DNA of 64,000 nt from Panicum virgatum (GCF_016808335.1 NC_053143.1:1025398-1089397); one strand, 5' to 3'; shown: positions 11,204 through 21,514, numbered from the stretch's first letter. Program-made: numbers and translations. Notes: generated by a model not told the origin, from the letters alone.

Positions 11204-11662
11204 CTACACCATGTTTTCAGCAACAGCTGACCATTGCAGTTGAGCCCTGCACAGGGGACATGTGTTGTTGTTGGCCATTAATAACCAGTTGACGATGCAG
11301 TCCCTGTGGAACTCGTGGCGGCAGACTGGCATGATGCTGCACAGGTCGCCGTCCTCAAACGGGCCCAGGCAAATCGCGCAGTCCTCTGCTACTAGTGTTT
11401 CTGCTGCTGATGGATCAGGATCACCGCCGGCGGCGGCGTTACGGCGGCGAGGATACGTGACGCGGTTCAGCAAGGCGATGGCGATGGATTTGGTGTGCGC
11501 GTCTATCTCCTCCGGCAGCCGGGCGTTCGCCTGCTGCTGGTCTTGATTATGATTGTTCGTGCAGCACAACAAGCAGATGATGACAAGCACTGCTGCGATG
11601 ACGAAGAGAGCAAGCAAGCAGGCGTCCATCACCGATGGACCAACCATGATGATCGACGACAT
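11204..11662 (-). CDS. RING-H2 finger protein, ATL-like, membrane-anchored E3 ligase
   Basis: A predicted E3 ligase of 152 residues on the opposite strand to its two neighbours. A strong hydrophobic segment (ACLLALFVIAAVLVIICLLC) is followed by a polar linker. The RING-H2 has the pattern CAIC-x15-C-x-H-x2-H-x2-C, then C-x2-C with 12 residues before the last pair. The tail ends AENMV. The ATG at 11662 is the first in frame. However, a TATA-like TATTATATATG overlaps it, so the ATG at 11629 (MDACLL) may be the real start, giving 141 residues, closer to its 140-residue neighbour. The linker is longer than in the neighbours and lacks the IPDxxYxxLPD block. Confidence 0.83.
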   Translation of the reverse strand: MSSIIMVGPSVMDACLLALFVIAAVLVIICLLCCTNNHNQDQQQANARLPEEIDAHTKSIAIALLNRVTYPRRRNAAAGGDPDPSAAETLVAEDCAICLGPFEDGDLCSIMPVCRHEFHRDCIVNWLLMANNNTCPLCRAQLQWSAVAENMV

Positions 11663-11999
11663 ATATAATACAAGCACTCGACTACTATTGCTTCTTGCAG
11701 CAGCGCAAGGAAGACCCACTCAACTACTGATCATCGATCCATCAGATCACCTGCTTGACATCTTCTCTCTTCTTTCTTGCCTTGATGATGCAATGCTTGC
11801 TGGCCGGATCGGAGTATCTATCTGAGCTCGTAATATAATGGAGTCCGAAGCGAGTTTTGCTGAATCGGAATCGCCGTGGGGTGGGAGGGATCCAGTCCGA
11901 ATCCAAGACCGATCCTAATAATAACATAATAAACTCCTCTCCTAATAAATCGGCAGCTAGCTTAGTTAATCTGATCGAGGACGATCGATCACCATCACG

Positions 12000-12452
12000 A
12001 TGATGATGGACTGGGGCGCTTTCTCCGATTGGATCGCCTGGGGCTTGCTCGTCTGCTCTTTCCTCGTCGTGCTGGCCGTTGCCCTCACGGCGCTCGTCGT
12101 CATCCTCCACCACGCCATCACATATCTTGGGCGGCGCTTCGGCAAGGCGCCGCCGCCGCCGTTCATCGAGGACCTGCTCCAGAGCATCCCGGACGTGGCG
12201 TACCAGGAGCTACCTGACGCCGGCGGAGACGACAGGGACTCGTGCGTCATCTGCGTCACGCCCTACGAGGCCGGCGAGGCCTGCAGCGTCCTGCCCGGCT
12301 GCACCCACATGTTCCACAAGCCCTGCGTCGCCAGGTGGCTGCGCAAGAAGAACACCTGCCCGCTATGCAGGGCCACGGTAGGCGTGCCGGCACACCCACA
12401 CCCACCACCACGGCAGCCCAACCTAGTCAACGCCGCAGAGAACGCGGTGTAG
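12000..12452 (+). CDS. RING-H2 finger protein, ATL-like, membrane-anchored E3 ligase
   Basis: A predicted E3 ligase of 150 residues from a single exon. A hydrophobic segment (about residues 14-38) is followed by IPDVAYQELPD (63-73), closely matching the pre-RING block of the gene at 10333. The RING-H2 ligands are C82, C85, C101, H103, H106, C109, C120 and C123. A Pro/His-rich stretch precedes the tail NAAENAV. It shares domain order, size and tail with the two upstream RING genes, which points to local duplication. Three Met codons open the frame, and the first was used. Confidence 0.88.
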   Translation: MMMDWGAFSDWIAWGLLVCSFLVVLAVALTALVVILHHAITYLGRRFGKAPPPPFIEDLLQSIPDVAYQELPDAGGDDRDSCVICVTPYEAGEACSVLPGCTHMFHKPCVARWLRKKNTCPLCRATVGVPAHPHPPPRQPNLVNAAENAV

Positions 12453-12723
12453 CTCAATTTTTGTGAATTTCTAAATTTCAAGTACTAATCGGGAAGTGGA
12501 GTTCAATTTGTATGATTTTCGAAGCAGATCGCCTGGCTTTCGTAAGATAAAGAATAGATTAAACAATTTATTGGATTTCATTTTTACCACTTTTCCCTCT
12601 TTTGCTTTTGAACCATGGTGAGTTGCTCTGCAGCTTGGTCCCACCCCAGACTCAAAAACCTTTTGCTTTTGTTGTTCCCAATGCCATGTCGAATTGTCGA
12701 CCTCCGTTCTTGTCCTCATCATA

Positions 12724-13053
12724 GGGGGCGTTTAGTTCCCCAACGCGAAAATTTTTGTGTGTCACATCAATGTTTGACTAGATGTCGGGAGGACTTTTCA
12801 AATATTAATTTAAAAACTAATTTCAGAACTCGCTTGGAAACCGCGAGACGAATCTTTTGAGGCATTTGGCCGCATCATTAGCACATGCGGGTTACTGTAG
12901 CACTTATGGCTAATCATGTACTAATTAGGCTCAAAAGATTCGTCTCGTCGTGTACATCCAAACTGTGTAATTAATTTTATTATTTAATTACATTTAGTGC
13001 TCCATACATGTGTTCAAAGAAGAGGTGAAAATTTTTGGGAACTAAACGGCCCC
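12724..13053. mobile_element. Tourist-like MITE (330 bp)
   Basis: It starts GGGGGCGTTTAGTTCCC and ends GGGAACTAAACGGCCCC, an imperfect terminal inverted repeat. It is flanked by ATA on both sides. The interior has further inverted segments (AAAAGATTCGTCTCG versus CGAGACGAATCTTTT). The size and 3-bp target fit non-autonomous PIF/Harbinger elements. Confidence 0.75.
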
Positions 13054-13834
13054 ATACTACCACGCTGCTCAACTGGCATCTCGCTTTGCCGCTGCCGGCC
13101 AGGCCTTCAAAATGTTTCGAAATTATTTTAGACCAGGCAAGGGAAGGAACAAGGCTTCACTGATCTCCCTGATCAATCTAGCGTTTACTCTACCCTGCAG
13201 GTTACTACTACTTCTCTCCTGCCTCTTCTCTTCTCTGCTTCTCTGTGTCCATCATCATTAACCGATAATTGCGTTTACTGATGGGCTTCATTTGTTATTA
13301 GTTGCTTCTGTCACAAGGTAAAACCTGACATGATTTTGTTTGCTATCGCCTCTGTGTTTGATGCTTCCTGTAATTCCATAAAACCTTTTCCGTTATTCAG
13401 AACCTTCCGCTCGTTCAGTTCCATATCTGTGCATGTTTCATGCCAGCACCTGATTTTTTTCTTCTTCTTTATTAAAGGACTTGGATTAGATCTGTCTTGC
13501 TCATTCTTACAGTTCTGGGGATTCATCCTACTTCCATGGATTTTTAGATAATCCTGCTGCGATTGAAAAACCGTATACTCCTGCAACAAACAGTGGGTTT
13601 GTATCCAAGATTCACAATCTATCTGTTTTGTTTCATCTAGAATAGAGAAAGAAAAGAAGAAAAGAAATGATTTTCATAGAATGAGTGTGAGCAACAAGCA
13701 CAGCCAGTTACCATCTAGTCTCGGCATCAAAAACCTGCCAGCGTTCCTCTGCTAATTCTTTTTTTTAGCATGCCAAAGGTTTGATATTTCTCGTATGTGT
13801 TCACAAAGAGTTTGGTTATTTTTCTCTCTTCATA

Positions 13835-13965
13835 GATGCTGGATCGAAAGAAGTCACTAGGCCAAAGTTCTGATTTTTCTCACATTCCCGTTCAGAAAAA
13901 AGTTTTATTTTTTTTCTTGTTTCTCTTCCTAGATGCAAGCTAGACTGAAAGCAGTCACCAGGCCA
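13835..13965 (+). repeat. Short duplication upstream of the GIL1-like start
   Basis: The stretch at 13835-13875 (CTCTTCATAGATGCTGG ... GTCACTAGGCCAA) is repeated in diverged form at 13925-13965 (CTCTTCCTAGATGCAAGC ... GTCACCAGGCCAA). The second copy runs into the start codon at 13966. Around 13054-13834 I see only a leader-like pyrimidine-rich tract near 13200 and intron-like DNA. Confidence 0.6.
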
Positions 13966-14374
13966 ATGGATTCAGCAACACCAAGAACAAGTGCCGCGAC
14001 TCCTACCTGTACCGTTCCTGGGCTCCTAGCTGGCCTCACCAAGCTCTGCAAGCTCACCAAGGTCTGCGCAGCGCCAGCACTGGACGATGAGACAAAATCT
14101 CAACTTGGAACTTGCGGTGGATATGATCAGAGGCTGCTTCTCATAAGACTGTTTGAAGCAGTGGGATCCCTCAAGTCAGCCTACATCAAGCTCCCGAGAG
14201 CTTACATCCCCTACGATCCTGCCAAGATCGCCTTCGCCGATGAGATTATCACGTCTGAGCTCGATTCAGTAACAGCTCTGCAGCACCTGTGCAGTTGGAG
14301 CTGTGGGATCGGGTCGTTGGTCAACGAGCGGTGGTCCTTGGTTCAGGAACTGGAGGCCGAGACGAGGAAGAGGG

Positions 14375-14861
14375 TGTTGGCTTCGCCCAGGAACTCTCTC
14401 ACACTCACGAACACACGATGCCGGCGAGGGAGACAATGAACACAAGAATTTTCGGCGACGAACGCCGCGGCGACGAACGCCGCGGCGACGAACGCCGCTA
14501 TCTTCGCCTGTTATTTCACTGGACTTGGCAAAAGGAAACAGTGGGGTACAGAGACTATTTATCAGCCAGGGGACACATAGGAGCCACGTACTCCCAGCCC
14601 GACCATCTCGCCAAGATTCGCACGATCCTACCCTCAACGTCCTGCATGCTCGTTCCGAACGACTCGGCCACCTCCCGTGCTAACCGGCGCCTCCCTCTGC
14701 TCCTAACCTCCTCCTAGGATACTGCAGCCTGGACGCAACAACCATGCATCCGTTCTACCCCAAGACCTGGACTCCGATTGACACAGCAGCTCAACTGCAT
14801 GGCGCCAACACACACAACACACACCAGCAACACATCCATGCATGGCGTGTTTATTCCAACA
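14375..14861 (-). repeat. 3' LTR of the short retrotransposon
   Basis: 487 bp. It carries three tandem copies of the 15-bp unit GCGGCGACGAACGCC (14459-14505 area) where the other LTR has one. Compared with the other LTR it lacks about 25 bp near 14725, consistent with a deletion between two GCAG repeats. Confidence 0.85.
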
Positions 14862-15686
14862 AACTCCCCCTAAACACGACATGTCGTTGCTGGAGTTGCC
14901 GCAGCTGTCATCGTCTTCATTGCCACAGCCGCCGCTACACCCTCCCGATATGACGCGGCCACGGGCCACCTCTGCATGTCCATCTCCGGCGAACACTGCA
15001 CGCTTGCCGTCGCCACCACGGCCTCCACTACGGCCTCCACCCTCGACGCGAACCGAGCACCCGATGGCCTTCATCATCTTCTCCGGCGACACACGCCGTT
15101 GTCTCCGGCTCCGGCGACACACGCCGAGCTTCTTCTCCACCAGCAACTTGTGGCCATGGATAGCACCATACGCACTGCAGCCACCATCTTCGTCCTCAGC
15201 GACACACGCCGAGCTCCATGTACGCCGGCGACACACGCCGCGCACGAACGCGAACTGGTTGACGCCTCCTCCTCATCAGCGCCATGAGTGCCACACAATT
15301 ACTTGCGATGGAGCCAAGCGCCATGACTTGCAGACTGCCGCTAGGTCCGGGCGACAAACGCCCTACCCCTGGCGACGAACGCCGCGGAGCAGCACGCCAT
15401 CTTCTTCGGCCCCGGTGCGACGCACACGCCGCTGAGCACATCTTGCCCGGCAAGATCGACACACGATCCGCTGCGGAGCGCCTCCACCGGCGACCACGCA
15501 CAGGCCGACACACGGCCAGGCAATTAACCTCGTCACTCCGCAACCAGACAGCGCCATCACGCTGCCGGCAAACTCCGGCTTGCGCCAGCTGCTGCCATGA
15601 AGGCCGGCTCGTGCCGGCCACCACCAGCACACCTCCGACGAGGGGAACGGATCTCCTGACGACCTAACCTTGCTCTTGATACCAAT
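14862..15686 (-). repeat. Internal region with GGCGACNNACGCC motif repeats
   Basis: About seven copies of a GGCGACACACGCC / GGCGACGAACGCC type motif (GGCG and CGCC arms around a 5-base core) lie at about 15087, 15112, 15201, 15227, 15349, 15371 and 15415. More copies are in the LTRs. No gag or pol frame is seen. Confidence 0.75.
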
Positions 15687-16007
15687 TGTTGGCTTCGCCC
15701 AGGAACTCTCTCACACTCACGAACACACGATGCCGGCGAGGGAGACGATGAACACAAGAATTTTCGGCGACGAACGCCTGTATATTAGCCTATTATTTCA
15801 CTGGACTTGGCAAAAGGAAACGGTGGAGTACAGAGGCTATTTATCAGCCAGGGGTCACACACATAGGAGCCACGAACTCCCAGCCCGGCCATCTCGCCAA
15901 GATTCGCACGATCCTACCCTCAACGTCCTGCATGCTCGTTCCGGACGACTCGGCCACCTCCCGTGCTAACCGGCGCCTCCCTCTGCTCCTAACCTCCTCC
16001 TAGGATA
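15687..16007 (-). repeat. 5' LTR, first part (interrupted)
   Basis: Matches the 14375 LTR from its outer end up to CCTCCTAGGATA, where the copies diverge. The rest of this LTR resumes at about 18605 and ends at 18765. Confidence 0.8.
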
Positions 16008-18604
16008 GGCTTAATATGATCTAGCATTACTTGGCTCATGCATAATCTAAAAAAATTTATGTTGTTGCCTAGCTTTTTATTTGCTTCCCTTGATTTATTA
16101 ATGTATTTTTGCAAAGATTGTTTTATGACCTTTGGCCGTAAACACTGCAGAGAAGGTGCCAGGAAGGAGAGAAGATGCTAGATGCACTTATGAAGCAGGT
16201 TAACTTTGAAAGAGCGGAGCTTGAACGAATCGATACATCAGCAAGAGCAAAGTCTAGCAATCTGTTGCTGAAAGCGCAGAACAGTCAGGAGTGGCTGCAG
16301 GCCAGTATCAGGAATCTCAAACAGCAGGTAGACGAACTGTCTAGCTTCAGCAAGCTTCAGAGTGTCGCAAAGTTCATGGCCCCTCCAGGGTTCGGGATCG
16401 ACTCTGTACAGCGGGAGCAAGAGTGCGCCATGTGCCTGGAAGAGGAGATCTCGGTGGTTTTCCTCCCGTGTGGGCATCAGGTGGTTTGCGCAGGCTGCAA
16501 CCAGCGCCACCGTGACGGGGGCATGACAGAGTGCCTGTCCTGCAGATCTCCCATCACGCGAAGGATCTGTGCTCGCTTTGCCGATAGTTAAGGAGTGAGT
16601 GTACATCTGGTGGGGAAGAATCACAGGAGTTATAGCCTTTTGCCTTTGTTAAAATAGCCGTCGTCTAAAACCAAACTACTGCTAAAGAGCAGAGTAGCTG
16701 TGTAGGAATGTAGGATGCAGTTGGTTTCTTAGTCCTGATCTCGGTTTGGGGTGAAAATACAGTTGGAAAGGATGCTAGTTTCTAGTGGATCCAGAATGTT
16801 CGTTCTTGTCAACTATTACCATATATACTTGCATAGTGCGGTTTTGCGGTAAGTATGCCATAGAATATCTGAGGAAGCACATTGGTATTTTTGCGTTGTG
16901 CCTTGTGGTTCGCTGGGTCGGTTTCCACGATGATGTCACATAATGCCTGTTGGTATGTGTATGGGCTAACTTCACACTAGTGAATAACGCTCGCTATCGC
17001 GCGCCCCTGTACAATGTGTATCAGCTTTTGTATATGATAGTGCATCGGCGTAGAAAGAAACATTGATATGATAGATCCAATACTCAAGTTTTAGGTAGTA
17101 ACCAATTGTACAGAGGTTCAATATAGTACTGATACGACAGAATGAAATATACAGTTCAATATAACAGAGATCAGGTACTACTGAAGGGCAAGAGAGCTAA
17201 GAAAGTAAGTAGTTATATTTATTGTTTGGTGATGACCATGTTTAGTGCTGTTGGAACGCCTGATGGAACAGGAGAGCCCCCAAAGAGAGTAATGTTGGAA
17301 CGCCTGCACAAATTCATGATGCCGTCGGATCAGCCACTGTCTGCTATGGCAAACCCAATAGTTATTAAGATATTTAAAATTACCAAGATGCAGGCATGCA
17401 GCTCGAATCAAGTTAGCTTCTTCCTGCATGGTTGATAATGAATTAATCAATTAATTGCTTCGTTGATAGTAAGTTAGTCAATTAATTGATTTATCTAGAA
17501 CTGAACAGTATTCTCAATTTGATCTAAAAATGTAGAACTGTAATGGTCACTATGAATTACTTATGCAAACCAGCTGTGCGTATACTGATGGGATTAACAT
17601 TTGACACAACTGCAATGATAGATTCTTCAGCGTAGCACTCAATAAGATAGTGAGACTTCTTTCTCCGGAAGCAATGGTAGCCCTCAGAAGTAAAAGAAAA
17701 AGAAAAGAGAAGTGGTAAAAGGTTTGTTATTTGAAATGATATCTGGAAAAGGACAGAGAATAGGTACCCTGGCAGGAGAATGTATGTAGCAATGATTTAA
17801 ATGCAATGGAGAGCAGATCTAGCTGGCGCTGAGTATGGGGAAATGTTAATGGAAAAATTGAGTCATAATACAAAGCAGAGGACTCGTGAAACCTGGAAGT
17901 AGTTTTTTCTCTCGAATACACCTGGAAGTAGTTTTGGAAGATAAAAAGATTGGGCAATTTTATTTACTAAACTTAGTACGTTTTTTAGGTTAACAATTAA
18001 TCTAACCTAGTAACTTTTTTCTGGGAAGAACAATAGGAAGGCATCAACATGAGGGAAGCTTTATGAGAAAAATTTAGAAGCCAAAAGCAAGATTATAGAT
18101 ACAACCAAGGAGCCTAAACAATTAGGATAATATGAAGTGAACAATATGTATGTCTATTTAGTATAGGGGAAGAACACTTTAATAAACCTGATATGGAAAG
18201 GCAAGCCTAAAGGAGAAACAAGGCAACAGTAATAGTGTACCACACAGGCAGAAGCTGTTTCGTAAGCGGTTAGCACTTTCAGTAGTCTTTAATTGTAACA
18301 AACTAACCGATTTGTCTCAAGATCCTTTCTGTTAAAAAGAGTAGAAAACCAGAAAGCAAAGTCACTCTATGGCAATTATATAACTCAAAATTAAATTACA
18401 GATACAACCAATGGGCTTGGACAAATACAGCTTTACAAAGAGAAAATACACCAGAAACAAAGGAAACAATTCACCACATCATGACAGAGCAATAAAATAC
18501 ATGAGTGATGCAGTAACAGCACATTGTATAAGAGTGTATCGGAAATCTGAATAATATGCAAACCTGAATGTTGTTCATTTGCGAACAATGCTTCCGTGGC
18601 TACA
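16008..18604 (+). mobile_element. Nested 2.6-kb insertion with captured gene pieces (type uncertain)
   Basis: This block separates the two parts of the 5' LTR. It starts with intron-like DNA, then a RING exon (16151-16591) and 3' flank. Near 16976 the plus strand reads ACTAGTGAATAACGCTCGC, which on minus could be a Helitron 3' end (hairpin-like GC tract then CTAG-T). 17000-18604 is AT-rich, with short frames and no recognised protein. Neither clear terminal inverted repeats nor a target duplication was found at the outer junctions, so the class is open. Confidence 0.5.
16151..16591 (+). pseudogene. Captured last exon of an MIP1/RF4-like RING E3 ligase gene
   Basis: After an intron-like acceptor (ACTGCAG, 16145-16150) a frame of 146 codons runs to a stop. 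It holds a coiled coil (KQQVDELSSFSKLQSVAKF) and a C-terminal C3HC4-type RING (CAMCLEEEISVVFLPCGHQV, then CAGC ... CLSC). This is the usual C-terminus of the MND1-interacting-protein-1 family, whose full-length members are several hundred residues longer. The rest of the gene is absent, so this is a fragment. It retains clean coding capacity. Confidence 0.75.
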
Positions 18605-19555
18605 CTGCAGGATGCAAGCATTGAGCAGCGCAGCCTGGACGCAACAACCATGCATCCGTTCTGCCCCAAGACCTGGACTCCGATTGGCACAGCAGCTCAA
18701 CTGCATGGCGCCAACACACAACACACACCAGCAACACATCCATGCATGGCGTGTTTATTCCAACAGAGGGGTTCAGACATCGTGGTGCTCAAGAGAGAAC
18801 TGGAGGCGCTGCAGAGGGAGAACTCGAGACTGAACAGGCAGATCAAGAGCGAAAAGTTGTCGTCAAGTAAGCAGAAGAGTGGCAAGGGCTCCGTCGTGCC
18901 GAAAGAGTTAGCCACGGCTACACCAAGTACAGTGCTGGAGGTGTTCAAGGTGGCATCAGCATCGGTGCACGACTTTGCAGAGTTGATTGCTACTAGCATG
19001 ATGCAGGCATCTTCAGATAACTGTACTGTGAAGGATGCTGCAGTAGAGCAGTCATGGACATGGAGGAGGTACTCACTTGAGGCGCACCTGTCGCGAACAA
19101 TGCTCGTCGGTGCCATTATTACCGGTACTGAAGAAGAAGAAGACGGAGATACGAAATGGTTGAAAATGAGTGGTGGTCGCTTCGATCGGATCATGAGGTT
19201 CTGCGACCCTCTGGACGCCTTGATGCAGTACCCAATCTCGGGCTTCTCGAGATTCTGCCGGTCAAGGTACCTGGCCGCCGTGCCGGCGGAAACGGAGGCG
19301 GCCGTGTTCCGGAACCTGGACCAGCGGGCGTTCGTGGCGCGCGGGAGGACGTGGTTCTACCGGGCGTTCGCGACGATGGCGAGGTCGGCGTGGGCGCTGC
19401 GTGCGGCCACGGCAAGGTGCTTAGAGCACGGAGTACACGGTGTCAGAATGTTGTACGCGAGGAGAGGGAGCGAGTACGCCGAGGAGTTGATGGAGAGCGT
19501 GGCTGCGCCTGCGTATGGCGTCGGGGAAGGAGAAGGTGACACTGACACGGAGTAG

Positions 19556-19672
19556 AAGCTTAGCGTTGCCTTCACTGTGACGCCCGGAGTGAAGGTCGGC
19601 GCCACGGTGGTGGCGTGCAGGGTGCTTCTCCGTCAGTGTCGTCATCAGGAGGGCTTCATCCAAATCCAATGA
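19556..19672 (+). other. In-frame C-terminal tail of the GIL1-like gene beyond the stop
   Basis: Directly after TAG at 19553-19555 the same frame reads KLS followed by VAFTVTPGVKVGATVVACRV and runs 38 codons to TGA at 19670-19672. The family normally ends with a (T/M)PGF-x-(I/V)G-type segment, so this looks like the true C-terminus cut off by a nonsense change. Confidence 0.65.
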
Positions 19673-19768
19673 CGACTGCGGTTCTTAACTTTTTCTCTTT
19701 AAGAAAAAACAAGTACTGTAGTTATGAAGAGCTGTGAGCCTCTGACTTGCATTGAATATTTGCATTTA

Positions 19769-20094
19769 GGCCGTGTTTAGTTTCCCATCTTTGGAATTTT
19801 GAAAGAGAATCTTTCCATATTTGAAGTACTAAACATAGACTAATCACAAAACTAATTATAGAACTTGTCTTTAAACTACGAGCCAAATCTAATGAGTCCA
19901 ATTAATCCATCATTAGAGCATGTTTACTGTAGCTTTACTGTGGCAATTTAGTTTTTAATCACGGCCTAATTAGGTTCATTAGATCCGTCTCGCAATTTAC
20001 AGTCCATTTGTGATTTTTTCCGACTATATTTAATACACCATGCAAGTGATTTATAAAATTTTTGGAATTTTGAAGTTTGAAACTAAACACGGCC
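19769..20094. mobile_element. Tourist-like MITE (326 bp)
   Basis: It begins GGCCGTGTTTAGTTT and ends AAACTAAACACGGCC, a perfect 15-bp inverted repeat. It is flanked by TTA on both sides, the PIF/Harbinger target. It is related to the 12724 MITE by end sequence. Confidence 0.88.
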
Positions 20095-20581
20095 TTAGTA
20101 GTGCCAATTGAAATTAAAATTGGCATTGAATATATGTCGGTCAGTTTTGGATTTGCTTGAACGTGTGTGGCAGGCAGAGCAGAGTGGGCGGTGGGTTGAG
20201 GGCAGGCAGGTCAAAAGTCTAAACGCGGCGTTGGTTGGCATGGCATTGGCAGCTGGGTGTTTTGCACACGGACACGGGACACGGTGACGCGGCAACAACG
20301 ACTTTTGAGTTTGAGTGTTGGCTGCCTGCTACGCACGTCGTCGTCTTAAATTCCTGGCTTCCCTCACACGACGAAATTATTATTCACTACATTCTCTTCC
20401 CATGGAGGACTACATTCTCTTGGGTTTGATTAGCTAGCTCGCTGGCTCCTTGGCCTCCAAGTTAGTTTCTTCCACCGCCGGCGCCGTGTATATATCTCTC
20501 TTCTTCCTCACACCGACCGACCTCTCCAGTCCTGACCTGTCCAATTAACAAGCATTCCCTTCATCAGGCTCAGCTCAGGCG

Positions 20582-20878
20582 ATGGGACGAAGCCGTCTCT
20601 TCCAGTTGCGTGGCCTCCTCCTGCTGCTCCTGCTTACCGTCTTGGCGCCGCGGCCTTCCACCTGCGCTAGGCCTCTCAACAATAACATCATACTGATGCC
20701 TGTCGCGGCGGCTGCATCTGCAGCCACACCACCGTCCATGATGCCCAGAGAGAGAAGCAGCAGTGAGGATCAGCGTCAGCTGCCACGCACCGGCAGGAGC
20801 AGCAGCTACGAGTGGCTGCTCAACAGCAAGCCCCGGGGGAAGCCACCGCCATCAGCACCCAGCAAACGCACCAATTGA
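20582..20878 (+). CDS. IDA-like (IDL) signalling peptide precursor
   Basis: 98 residues from a single exon. A signal peptide (RGLLLLLLLTVLAPRPSTCA, cleavage near residue 29) is followed by a variable middle and a C-terminal peptide GKPPPSAPSKRTN at the extreme end. This is the PIP motif of INFLORESCENCE DEFICIENT IN ABSCISSION peptides, secreted ligands of HAESA-type receptor kinases in organ abscission and cell separation. The family core is P-I-P-P-S-A-P-S-K-R-H-N. Here Ile is Pro and the penultimate His is Thr. An upstream TATATAT (about 20488) could be the TATA box. Confidence rests on the near-complete core. Confidence 0.85.
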   Translation: MGRSRLFQLRGLLLLLLLTVLAPRPSTCARPLNNNIILMPVAAAASAATPPSMMPRERSSSEDQRQLPRTGRSSSYEWLLNSKPRGKPPPSAPSKRTN

Positions 20879-21514
20879 CGAACAAGCTATAAGATTCATA
20901 CTAAAATCCTACTGGCTGCCCTGCTCTGCTTAATTTGCAATCAAGCTGTGGCTGCAGAGAGAACCAACAAAATACTCCATCTGTTCTTTCTCCCCTTCTT
21001 TTCCTTTTCATTATAGATAGCAGCTAGCATAGCGTATATCAGTATATGTATTGTTTTGTTCTTTCATTATACTATCTCGTGTCTTTTGCCTGACAGAAGA
21101 ATTGATGTAAAATATATGAGTAGTACAGCTAAATACACATGTTCCTAGATCATGTACACGCATTTTTCAGTCAAATCTATTCTCCTAACATAATTCGTCC
21201 ATATCTTTCTTTTTTCATATCGAATTGACTGCTCCCTTACGATACCAAGTTATCACAGCCGCAAACTAAAATAAAATATGATGAGATTATTAGGCAGCAC
21301 AGCAGGCCAAGCCCTGCCTGCTGGAGATCTCAAGACGCATGCATGTTCTTGTTCTTGGATCAAGCGAAGCGGGTCAACTACCTATTTTGACCGCTGACTT
21401 GATGGAGCAGACACCATGCCGCTTGAAAGGGGTCCATTGGCCACACCGAATCCACCGACCGGTGCAAGTCCTACGCGCTTTTGCTCTTTTTTGCTTTCTT
21501 TTTTATATAAAAAA

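Larger units (their letters stand above)
14375..18765 (-). mobile_element. Short non-autonomous LTR retrotransposon with nested insertion
   Basis: On minus the LTR begins TGTTGGAATAAACACG and ends CCTGGGCGAAGCCAACA. The LTR at 14375-14861 (487 bp) is the 3' copy and that at 15687-18765 is the 5' copy, interrupted at about 16008-18604. The primer site reads TTGGTATCAAGAGC (15672-15685 region, minus). The polypurine tract TTTAGGGGGAGTT abuts the 14861 end. Target duplications GAGGG are at 14370-14374 and 18766-18770. The internal region (14862-15686, 825 bp) codes for nothing recognisable, so it must have been mobilised in trans. Confidence 0.85.
13966..19555 (+). pseudogene. GIL1/IRK-interacting-like gene (DUF641) split by a retrotransposon
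   Basis: GIL1-type proteins act in light control of gravitropism and in receptor-kinase interaction. The left part (13966-14374) carries the DUF641 core: LLLIRLFEAVGSLKSAYIKL, then YIPYDPAKIAFADEII. The right part (18771-19555) carries a coiled coil (LKRELEALQRENSRLNRQI) and the C-terminal domain (FDRIMRFCDPLDALMQYP, AFVARGRTWFYRAF). Between them lies an LTR element with 5-bp duplications GAGGG. Removing the element and one duplication brings the two parts into the same frame, so the gene was one exon. A TAG at 19553-19555 ends the frame before a conserved tail that continues in frame to 19672. The gene is probably null as it stands. Confidence 0.85.

Noticed and set aside
13160..13700. Possible separate gene upstream of the GIL1-like start
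   Set aside because: Only pyrimidine-rich leader-like and intron-like sequence; no coding frame with a motif.
14703..15667. Overlapping long frames inside the short LTR element
   Set aside because: Built from GC-rich repeated motifs; no gag, protease or other domain. The element is non-coding.
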